From NCBI GenBank assembly GCA_031257815.1, contig JAIRNX010000075.1:1-8570 (forward strand): a DNA stretch of 8,570 nucleotides, read 5' to 3'. The stretch comes from Lactobacillales bacterium (GTDB lineage Bacteria > Bacillota > Bacilli > Lactobacillales > Streptococcaceae). This document shows, piece by piece, positions 1-6,900 of this stretch. How positions within the stretch are numbered: the stretch's first letter is position 1; each line of letters starts with the position of its first letter. The notes beneath the pieces were generated by a model, which did no database searches, had not been told where the DNA came from, and saw only the letters and a list, made by a program, of their open reading frames with translations. The position numbers and the translations under genes are program-made.

Positions 1-2
1 GA

Positions 3-380
3 GTTGACGGGGTGATTTTGCCTAAGTATCGCTCAGTAGGTGTGACCCCTACGGTGGTAAAAACTTCTACTGGAGCAGTTGAGCACATTCCAATTGCCCA
101 GGTTACCAATTTAGTTCAAACTGTTCAGAAATTAAAACAAGAAGGTTTTTGGATTTTTGGCACAGATATGAGCGGGACGGATTATCGTAAGTGGCAAGTC
201 AAGGGGAAGATTGCTTTAATTATTGGCAATGAAAGTCGAGGTATCAGCCAGCATTTGCGAAAAGAAGTCGATGAGATATTGACAATTCCAATGATTGGTC
301 ATGTCCAAAGTTTAAATGCTAGTGTCGCTGCGGGACTTTTAATGTACGAAGTCTTTCGTGGACGCTCAAATGAATCTTAA
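3..380 (+). CDS. rlmB: 23S rRNA (guanosine-2'-O-)-methyltransferase RlmB, C-terminal half (5' end outside the window)
   Basis: This SPOUT-class (TrmH-like) methyltransferase would use S-adenosylmethionine to 2'-O-methylate a guanosine of 23S rRNA in the cytoplasm (Gm2251 in E. coli). The frame is already open at the left edge and reads VDGVILPK, so the GTG at position 12 is internal and not the start. About 125 residues are present against roughly 250 for the family, so the N-terminal substrate-binding part is missing. All conserved C-terminal motifs are visible: GVTPTVVKTSTGA followed by VTNL, FGTDMSGTDYRKW (typical of Gram-positive RlmB), the SAM-knot segment LIIGNESRGIS, and the C-terminal IPMIGHVQSLNASVAAGLL. 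The gene ends in TAA inside an inverted repeat. In many Firmicutes rlmB is followed by the NYN-domain gene yacP; here the next gene is yloU, so local order is unusual. A TrmH paralogue is the only serious alternative. Confidence 0.93.
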   Translation, partial: VDGVILPKYRSVGVTPTVVKTSTGAVEHIPIAQVTNLVQTVQKLKQEGFWIFGTDMSGTDYRKWQVKGKIALIIGNESRGISQHLRKEVDEILTIPMIGHVQSLNASVAAGLLMYEVFRGRSNES

Positions 381-401
381 ATATTTTGCTTTATATTTAA
401 G
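376..401 (+). repeat. Perfect 9-bp inverted repeat (hairpin) at the rlmB 3' end
   Basis: CTTAAATAT (376-384) and ATATTTAAG (393-401) are exact reverse complements around an 8-nt loop. The left arm contains the rlmB stop codon and the right arm directly abuts the -35 box proposed for yloU. The stem is all A/T except its outer C-G pair and has no T tract on either strand, so it is at best a weak terminator. It could equally be an operator or chance in AT-rich DNA. Confidence 0.45.
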
Positions 402-430
402 TAGACATAAAGAAATTTGATCGATAATAT
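402..430 (+). promoter_or_regulatory. Probable sigma-A promoter of yloU
   Basis: TAGACA (402-407, five of six bases of the -35 consensus) and TAATAT (425-430, four of six of the -10 consensus) are separated by exactly 17 nt. Transcription would start near 437, giving a very short leader that begins just before the ribosome binding site AGAGGTGG (442-449). This would make yloU independent of rlmB. Seen by pattern only; in DNA this AT-rich some false matches are expected. Confidence 0.5.
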
Positions 431-454
431 TAGACTAAAAAAGAGGTGGAAGAG

Positions 455-817
455 ATGGCAGTAAAAATTCAAACGCCGCAAGGAACAATTGAGATTACCA
501 ATGAATCAATTGCAACCATTGTTGGCGGAGCTGTAACTAATATTTTGGGCATTGTTGGCATGGCAAGCAAAAATCAAATCAAAGATAATCTAAATTCCGT
601 GCTGCATAAGGAAAACTATGCAAAGGGCGTTGTGATTCGCCAAGAAGGTGAAAATATCGCTGTAGATGTATACACAATTGTAAGTTATGGTGTTAAACTT
701 TCAGAAGTTTCATACAATGTTCAGGAAAAAGTAAAATACAATTTACAAACCATTTTAGGCATAACAGCGAATTCTGTAAATGTTTACGTCCAAGGAGTTC
801 GTGTGCTTGACGAATAA
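455..817 (+). CDS. yloU: Asp23/Gls24 family envelope stress response protein (YloU type)
   Basis: This is a 120-residue protein of the Asp23/Gls24 (DUF322) family. Members are small cytoplasmic proteins, some of them membrane-associated, linked to cell-envelope or alkaline-stress responses; the biochemical role is not settled. Family segments are in the expected order: the TIEITNESIATIVGGAV opening (11-27), GIVGMASKNQIKD (32-44), the central VVIRQEGENIAVDVYTIVSYG (59-79) and the C-terminal VNVYVQGVRV (108-117). Length and sequence match the YloU branch well. The start is ATG 455, five bases after AGAGGTGG; the in-frame GTG at 446 lies inside that ribosome binding site and is rejected. YloU is usually followed by yloV/fakA (fatty-acid kinase subunit). 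Here no such gene follows, only a degenerate stretch and then opposing genes, so the usual partner has been lost or moved. Confidence 0.93.
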   Translation: MAVKIQTPQGTIEITNESIATIVGGAVTNILGIVGMASKNQIKDNLNSVLHKENYAKGVVIRQEGENIAVDVYTIVSYGVKLSEVSYNVQEKVKYNLQTILGITANSVNVYVQGVRVLDE

Positions 818-847
818 ATTCCATTAATTGAATTGAAAGAAAGAGAA

Positions 848-956
848 AAGGAAGTGAGTATAACGAAAATCACCTCAACAGGCTCTTAAGGAAGTCTATT
901 TAAAAACTGGGCAGTAGCCTTATCTAGAAGCAGTCACTTACACACTTTAGTTTACG
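848..956 (+). pseudogene. Possible remnant of a gene start (identity uncertain)
   Basis: Between yloU and the opposing carboxypeptidase gene there is a strong ribosome-binding-like sequence, AAGGAAGTGA (848-857), with no intact reading frame after it. Two bases on lies ATA (860) where a start codon would be expected. The frame from there closes after TKITSTGS at a TAA (887-889). Another frame reads PQQALKEVYLKTGQ, TAG, PYLEAVTYTL, TAG, which is protein-like and broken by two stops. Either could be the relic of a lost gene: the first would suit a fakA start and the second faintly resembles the N-terminus of NADP-type glutamate dehydrogenases. I cannot choose between them, and both may be chance. 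No terminator with a T tract is visible in 818-984 for either converging transcript. Confidence 0.25.
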
Positions 957-984
957 CTCCCTTTGAGTTATCTATTTTTATGAT

Positions 985-1746
985 TTACATTTTCAATTGT
1001 TTTAACTTTTCATGGAATTCTTCTAATGTTAGTTCATTTTGGACCAAATATTTTGCAACTTCTTCTCCTACATAACGGTAATGCCAAGCTTCATATTCGA
1101 TCTTTGTTATTTCTTCTTTACCTTGAGGATAACGCAAGATAAAACCAAAATTTGCAGCATTTTCTTTTAACCAGATTGCTCCTTTAGACGTTGAAACCGC
1201 CTCTGGCAATAATTGACCTCCATATTGTCGATAATATGCTTGATCTACAACATCAATAGCTAAACCTAAATTATGTTCAGAATGCCCCGGCTTACTTAAC
1301 AAACGATAAGTTTGTTGTTCGGCTTCTGCTTTTGTCATGCCTTTAGCAATATTTTGATAAATTTCTTTTTGAACTAATTGCTCCTGATAAGAAATTGTGC
1401 GATATGCAGATATAATTTGTAAAGGAATATTGGTTTTTTTTGCTGCCTCTAAAAGTTTTTGAGTGGCATCTATAATGCGTGCATCTAATTGCAAATTCCC
1501 TTGAATTATCTCTAAATCAATTTCTTGCTCTGAAACGGCGTTATCACTATTTACCAATTGCAAATTCCAATCTGTTAAGTGAACATTAGGAAAATTTCTT
1601 AAATGATCAAAAGCCTTCATTTTGATGAGTGAAGTTTGAGGTGCAATAAGAGTTTTTTGTTCTTTTTTATTAAAAGAAAAAAAGATGCCATATACAACCA
1701 TAACTGCTAAAAAAATAATTGCTACACAGGTAAATATTTTACGCAA
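985..1746 (-). CDS. VanY-type D-alanyl-D-alanine carboxypeptidase, membrane-anchored
   Basis: This is a zinc D,D-carboxypeptidase (peptidase M15B/VanY family) that would remove the terminal D-Ala from peptidoglycan stem peptides outside the cell. The 253-residue protein has one N-terminal hydrophobic segment (about residues 5-24, after MRK), which reads as a signal anchor. A VanY core follows: WNLQLVNSDN (60-69), SAYRT (113-117) with Gln121, PGHSEHNLGLAIDVV (153-167) and EAWHYRYVG (219-227). Zinc ligands by family analogy are His158, Asp165 and His222, with Glu219 as catalytic base. The usual EPWH is EAWH here, a mild change that keeps the key residues. Translation starts at TTG (1746-1744), supported by AAAGTAGGA six bases upstream; no better ATG exists. 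The gene lies 15 bp after the 166-residue gene and is probably cotranscribed. No vanHAX-type resistance genes are present, so a wall-remodelling role is more likely than glycopeptide resistance. Confidence 0.9.
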   Translation of the reverse strand: MRKIFTCVAIIFLAVMVVYGIFFSFNKKEQKTLIAPQTSLIKMKAFDHLRNFPNVHLTDWNLQLVNSDNAVSEQEIDLEIIQGNLQLDARIIDATQKLLEAAKKTNIPLQIISAYRTISYQEQLVQKEIYQNIAKGMTKAEAEQQTYRLLSKPGHSEHNLGLAIDVVDQAYYRQYGGQLLPEAVSTSKGAIWLKENAANFGFILRYPQGKEEITKIEYEAWHYRYVGEEVAKYLVQNELTLEEFHEKLKQLKM

Positions 1747-1761
1747 AAAAAATCCTACTTT

Positions 1762-2262
1762 CTACTCATAAATGTCAGTCATTAGTTGAATTAACTCTCG
1801 TTTAGAGCTTGCTATACGTGTACGATCAACTGCAGGAAAGGTGAAGGAAATAATATCACTGTAGCCCCAAACATTATAATCAATCACGACTTTTACTTGG
1901 ATATATTTCTCTAACTCTTTTTTATTATACATTTTTTCAACGATTTCAATATTAGCTAAATCAAAGCTAATCCATTTTTTGGCAATGGCAGCGCTCATTT
2001 TTCGATATTCTAGTACTGCTTGCCGCTCTTTTTCTGGAATCATTTTGGTTAAACGAATTACTTTTTGTACTAACATCCACTCATAATCAGAAAAAAGAAA
2101 AATTAATTGCTGATTGGCAAATTCGGGTAAAACAAACTGATTTTTTTTCCAAGCTTCCCATTCCTCTTTAGTTAAACCTAACTGATTTTGATAAAATTCA
2201 GCTTCATCTACATACTCTTCGATAACACGATTGACCACTAAATCAATTAATGCACTTTCCAT
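1762..2262 (-). CDS. Conserved-looking hypothetical protein, 166 residues, VanY operon
   Basis: I do not recognise this protein. It is soluble-looking, with no signal peptide or membrane segment, and rich in charged residues and helix formers. The segment around residues 28-46 (LGLTKEEWEAWKKNQFVLP) resembles a helix-turn-helix region of small regulators, but the match is weak and no DNA-binding role is claimed. The C-terminal third (about 118-166) looks like a mixed alpha/beta segment. The start ATG is well supported by AGGAGG (2270-2275) seven bases upstream. The stop TAG is only 15 bp before the TTG start of the VanY gene. Before the mobile element inserted, its ribosome binding site lay about 18 nt behind the stop codon of the preceding gene, so the three genes formed one tight operon. 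The reading frame is intact. Confidence 0.8.
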   Translation of the reverse strand: MESALIDLVVNRVIEEYVDEAEFYQNQLGLTKEEWEAWKKNQFVLPEFANQQLIFLFSDYEWMLVQKVIRLTKMIPEKERQAVLEYRKMSAAIAKKWISFDLANIEIVEKMYNKKELEKYIQVKVVIDYNVWGYSDIISFTFPAVDRTRIASSKRELIQLMTDIYE

Positions 2263-2281
2263 AAAACAACCTCCTATTGTT

Positions 2282-2447
2282 TAAGAACCTGTTAACGATC
2301 TCGGAGCGATGAATAGTTTTGACTATTTTTCCACACTTTTTTGTTAAAAAGCCTCGATTTAGAATCACTAAACCTGCATTTTTTGCCTCAAATTGTGAAA
2401 AAATACCTCAAAAATTCATTTCACTAGAGATCGTTAACAGGTTCTAA
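2282..2447. mobile_element. 160-bp MITE-like element with 18-bp perfect terminal inverted repeats and TAA target duplication
   Basis: GAACCTGTTAACGATCTC (2285-2302) is the exact reverse complement of 2427-2444. The element is flanked by TAA on both sides (2282-2284 and 2445-2447), a clean 3-bp target duplication. The arms stay imperfectly similar further inward, both containing ATGAAT followed by TTTTGA. The 160-bp interior has no coding capacity, so it must be mobilised in trans, as for a miniature inverted-repeat transposable element. A 3-bp TNA-type duplication fits some IS5-family subgroups, but the family is inferred because no transposase is present. A minor internal hairpin (AATAGT-TTTG-ACTATT, 2312-2327) is also visible. 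The insertion lies between two genes of the minus-strand operon, and its RNA would fold into a long hairpin there. The same end sequence recurs at 8315. Confidence 0.85.
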
Positions 2448-3784
2448 GATTTTTTGGGATACGTAGAAAATTTTCTAGATTTCATAAATTTAGAATAATC
2501 CATAAAAATAATTCGTAAATAATTTTTGCCTTTTTTTAAATCAAAAGTTGGATATTTTGCTTTTGATTTTATTTCTTTAAATTCTACATCAATCATTTTT
2601 TGATTTAAAATTTTAAGTGGCGCTTCAAACATCTCAACACGTGGGATATAAAAACGTAAAGTGGGTAAGTAACGCTGATAATTTGGATCATTTTCTAGTT
2701 CTAATTCTAAAAATTCGCGAATGTAAAATTCAAATGCGCTCACTCCCATATCAAGGGCATATTCTGGATTTAATATACAGTAATTCATCATCTTTTTTGA
2801 AGATTCATCAATCCAAGGAAAAAAAGCTTGAGCATTTAATTTTCCTTTTAAACGATGCTCAGCGTAGAGTCCCTTTGTAAAATCATACATTCTGGTGATA
2901 AAAATCGATGATTTTCTTTTAGGAGCAGGTTGACCATAATTATCCAAATAAGAAACGGTATGCACGCGACTTTTTTCAAAGGCAAATTCAATATATGGTT
3001 CACGTAAAAGTCCGACTCCATTTTCCCAGGCTAATTGGTCAAAGCCGATCTGATCACGAAAAATGCGTTGATATTTTAAGTTAACATCAACATCCCAATT
3101 CCAAGGATTTTTAAATAAAGTAATTCCCAATAATCCATTTTGATAAGGATTAATCTGATAAATTTGCTGTACTACCTCAAAAACGGCTTTAGGAATATAG
3201 CGATAGTAGTACTTGCTAAAATACATTTGCCAACAAGAAGTAAAGCAAAGACCTTCAAAATATAAGTTAAAACCTGCTAATTGGTTGCAGTCAATTGCAA
3301 CGTTGCGCTCAACATCATATATTTTAGGTTAAGCTTGTCGCTCTTTTAAATTATCGAATGTGCGTAATTTTAAGTTACTGATGTTATTAAACTGATATTC
3401 ATCAAAAGATCTTAGAAAGCCAAAAACGCCGTGTTTTTCCAAACGAGGTATAAGGTAATCTTTAATTAAAGTTTCATATTTTTCAAAAATTTTCTTTGTT
3501 AAAAAGCTCGAGCAAAATATGGATTTATTTTTGATATGAATTTGAAATTTTGCATCTGGCGCTTCTAACAGCCACCAAAAATCTTCATTTTCTTTAACCT
3601 CTTTTATTTGTTTAATTAAGTTGTCTAAGATGAAAGTTTCTTTTTCTTTTTTATTCAGTTGAAATAATGTCGGTGTTGTTAAAATGCGCGCTAAAGCTAA
3701 CCAATCTAAAATAGCTGTATGTAGCTCATCTAACTGAAATCCTGTGTATTGTTCTACTATCAGCATCTCTTCAACCTTTTTCAT
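2444..3784 (-). pseudogene. Unknown ~446-residue protein gene, interrupted by one in-frame stop codon
   Basis: Two open segments lie in the same frame. The first (3784-3329) encodes 151 residues beginning MKKVEEML, the second 260 residues from Met at 3226 to the end at 2444. They are separated only by TAA (3331-3329) and 34 open codons. Those codons read as ordinary protein (PKIYDVERNVAI, DCNQLAGFNLYFEG, LCFTSCWQ) and run smoothly into MYFSKYYYRYIPK. There is no ribosome binding site before the Met at 3226 and no ATG, GTG or TTG between it and the TAA. The simplest reading is a single nonsense mutation (for instance CAA to TAA) in one 446-residue gene; a sequencing error is possible. The true start is ATG 3784, served by AGTAGGTGA; the GTG at 3796 is part of that site. 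I do not recognise the family. It has no signal peptide or clear membrane segment. The final stop, TAG, was formed by the MITE insertion, replacing a TAA at the same codon. Confidence 0.75.
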
Positions 3785-3824
3785 AATAACAATCACCTAC
3801 TTTTTAAAGAAAAATATCGTAAAA

Positions 3825-3848
3825 AATATGTAATTTTATATACATATT
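3825..3848. promoter_or_regulatory. Inverted repeat AATATGTA-N8-TACATATT, possible operator of the minus-strand operon
   Basis: AATATGTA (3825-3832) and TACATATT (3841-3848) form a perfect 8-bp inverted repeat with an 8-bp spacer. Its right arm overlaps the -10 box of the proposed minus-strand promoter (3846-3851), and the expected transcription start falls inside it. That placement suits a repressor operator better than an RNA hairpin. The AT-rich composition makes chance palindromes fairly likely, and no known regulator site (Rex, CcpA cre, FNR) was recognised. Confidence 0.35.
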
Positions 3849-3854
3849 CTAACA
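3846..3854 (-). promoter_or_regulatory. Extended -10 promoter for the minus-strand operon
   Basis: On the minus strand the sequence reads TGTTAGAAT, an extended -10 element (TGnTATAAT type, one mismatch in the hexamer). The upstream -35 match is poor; a TTTACA is present but at 20 nt. Transcription would begin near 3839, about 55 nt before the ATG at 3784. The same nine bases form the proposed nifJ promoter in the other direction. Confidence 0.45.
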
Positions 3855-3905
3855 AATGTAAGAAAATTCTGTGTAAAATAACCTTTTAAAAAGCATGTAT
3901 CAACG

Positions 3906-3914
3906 TGTTAGAAT
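3906..3914 (+). promoter_or_regulatory. Extended -10 promoter for nifJ
   Basis: TGTTAGAAT is an extended -10 element with no good -35 box 17 nt upstream, which extended promoters tolerate. Transcription would start near 3921, giving a leader of about 46 nt before the nifJ ATG. The ribosome binding site is AAGGAG (3954-3959), seven bases before the start. It faces the matching minus-strand promoter across about 50 bp. Confidence 0.45.
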
Positions 3915-3916
3915 AA

Positions 3917-3939
3917 AGAAAATTTAGAATTTATTTTCT
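3917..3939. repeat. Inverted repeat AGAAAAT-N9-ATTTTCT at the nifJ transcription start
   Basis: A perfect 7-bp inverted repeat (3917-3923 with 3933-3939) lies immediately downstream of the proposed nifJ -10 box and spans the expected transcription start. The position suits an operator or a 5'-leader hairpin. The sequence is almost entirely A/T, so chance is a real alternative. Confidence 0.3.
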
Positions 3940-3966
3940 ATTTTAAAGTATTTAAGGAGTTTATAT

Positions 3967-6900
3967 ATGTTAATGACAATTGACGGAAATACGGCAGCAG
4001 CTTATATTGCCTATGCTTTTTCCGAAATAGCTTGTATTTATCCAATAACCCCATCTTCAACAATGGCGGAGATAGTTGATGAATACTCAGCACATAATAA
4101 AAAAAATCTTTTTGATCAAGTGGTTGAAGTGGTGGAGTTGCAATCAGAAGCAGGAGCTGCGGGCTCTCTTCATGGTGCGCTTAAAGCAGGAGCATTTGCT
4201 TCAACGTTTACTGCTTCCCAAGGCTTGCTTTTAATGATTCCCAATATGTATAAAATTGCTGGGGAACTGCTTCCCACCGTATTTCATGTGGCTGCGCGAG
4301 CTCTGACGACTAATGCTTTAAATATTTTTGGTGATCATTCAGATGTAATGGCGACAAGGCAAACTGGCTTTGCCATGTTAGCTGAAAGCTCTGTTCAAGA
4401 AGTAATGGATTTATCGGCGGTGGCCCATCTTGCCACAATTACATCCAGTGTTCCTTTCTTAAACTTTTTTGATGGCTTTCGAACTTCGCATGAGATTCAA
4501 AAAATTGAAGCAATTGCATATGAGGATTTAAAACAATTAGTAGACCAAGAAGCAATCGATAGATTTCGTGCACGACAAATGAGTCCCAATCATCCAAATG
4601 TTTCCGGAACAAATCAAAACACTGATCTTTATTTTCAACAAAGAGAAGTTGTTAATCAATCTTATGAAAAGGTATTTGATATTGTTCGGGAATATATGGA
4701 AGAAATTAATAAGCTGCGTGGGACCAATTATGATTTGGTAAATTACTATGGCGATCCTAAAGCCACAGAAGTAGTGATTGCTATGGGGTCAGTTACGCAG
4801 ACTATTAAGCAAACGGTGGATTATTTAAAGCCAAAGGGAAGCAAAGTAGGATTTATTAATATCCGTTTATATCGTCCATTTCCTAAAGCGGCTTTATTAG
4901 CTGCTTTGCCGAAGACAGTGGAAAAAATTGCGGTTTTGGATCGAACAAAAGAACCTGGTTCTATTGGAGAACCTTTATTGTTAGATGTTCAGTCTGCTTT
5001 TTATGGTAAGGAGAATGCACCTTATATTATTGGTGGGCGTTATGGGATCGGCTCAAAAGATGTGCAACCAAAATCGATTTTTGCTGTTTTTGAAGAACTT
5101 AAAAAACCTATTCTTAAGCAAAAAGAACGTTTTACTTTAGGAATTATTGATGATTTAAGCTACACTAATCTTGAAGAAAAAGATGTTATTGATTTGACAC
5201 CAGCTGATGCAGTCCAAGCCAAATTTTGGGGAATTGGATCCGATGGAACCGTAGGCGCTAATAAATCTTCGATTAAAATTATTGGTGAGAATACAAAAAA
5301 ATATTGTCAAGCATATTTTGATTATGACTCCAAAAAATCTGGCGGGCGTACGACTTCGCATTTGCGTTTTGGTAATACGCCGATTCACTCAGCTTATTTA
5401 ATTGAATCATGTGATTATGTGGCATGTTCGGTAGCTTCTTATGTGAAGCGGTACGATTTACTTGAAGGTTTAAAAAAGCGCGGTATTTTTGTTTTAAACA
5501 CGGTATGGACAGATGAAGAGTTAGAGCAAAAATTGCCAGAGAATTTTAAAAGAATCATCGCTGAAAATGAAATTCAGTTTTACACTATTGATGCTAATAA
5601 ATTGGCTAGAGAAGTAGGTCTTGATCATCGTACCAACACAATTTTACAAACCGTTTTTTTCAAATTAACAGAAATTTTGCCCATTGAAGAAGCAATTCAA
5701 AAAATGAAAGAGGCAGCGCATAAAGCCTACGCCAAAAAATCACAAGCTATTGTTGAGAAAAATTGGGCGGCGATTGATCAAGCTTTAGAGAATTTACATA
5801 AGGTAGATGTGCCTGCTGCGTGGTTGCAGGTACAGCAAAAGGATTCATCGCTTCTTTCTAAAAAAGCCAAAGAAAATTCTTATCTTAGAGAAATTTTTGA
5901 ACCTGTTACACGTTTAAAGGGTGACAGTATTACAACCAAAACGTTATTTACCCTAAATATGACAGATGGGGCCATTCCGGCGGGGACGACTAAATATGAA
6001 AAACGTGGTATTGCAACGCATGTTCCTAAATGGCTATCTGAGAAGTGCCTGATGTGTAATGAATGTTCATTTGTTTGCCCGCATGCAGCCCTTCGGCCCT
6101 TTTTAGCTGCTGAAGAAGAGATGTTAAAAGCGCCAGACACTTTTCTAACACAAGAGTTTCGTGGGGCAAAGGGTTTAAGTTATCGGATTCAAGTAGATGT
6201 TGAAGATTGTACTGGTTGCAAGCTATGTATTAAAGCTTGTCCAGCCAAAGAAAAAGCTTTGGAGTTTGAACCTTATGAAACGCAAAAAGAACAAATTCAA
6301 AATTGGGATTTTGCCTTAAATCTAAAAGAAAAAGCTAATCCCATAAAACATTTATCTGTTTTAAGCTCGCAGTTTAATCAGCCTTTACTAGAGTTTTCAG
6401 GTGCTTGTGCAGGTTGCGGGGAAACGCCATATGTTAAATTATTGACGCAGCTTTTTGGCGATCGGATGATGATTGCCAATGCTACAGGCTGCTCATCAAT
6501 TTGGGGCGCTTCAAGTCCAGCAACGCCGTATACAATTAATGCAAAAGGCAATGGTCCAGCTTGGTCAAATTCACTGCTTGAAGATAATGCTGAATTTGGT
6601 TTTGGGATGGCTTTAGCTAAGAAGAAAAAACGCCAAGAAGCATACCAAAAAGCAAAGAAATTACTGGACAATAGAGATTTGCCTGAAAGTGTGCAAAACG
6701 CACTAAAGCAATGGCTGGAACACTTTGCAGACTCTGATCAAACACGAGAGTTTGCTGAAAAGTTAGAAGTGGAGCTAGCCAAAATTACCACTCAAAATTC
6801 TTTAGCTAGCGAACTTTACAAAATGAAAGATCATTTTGTAAAAACGTCGCAGTGGATTATTGGCGGGGACGGTTGGGCGTATGATATTGGCTATGGTGGC

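Noticed and set aside
12..14. GTG as the start codon of the first gene
   Set aside because: The frame is open to the left edge with RlmB-like residues (VDG) before it, and the protein is only the C-terminal half of the family.
985..1746. A vancomycin-resistance locus
   Set aside because: Only a VanY-type carboxypeptidase is present; there are no vanR, vanS, vanH, ligase or vanX genes, and housekeeping members of this family are common.
2282..2447. Riboswitch or bidirectional terminator between the two minus-strand genes
   Set aside because: The perfect 18-bp end repeats, the 3-bp TAA duplication and the second copy of the end at 8315 fit a transposable element far better; no T tract follows the stem.
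2617..2880. 87-codon plus-strand frame inside the broken 446-residue gene
   Set aside because: Shadow of the minus-strand coding sequence; no ribosome binding site and low-complexity, unfamiliar translation.
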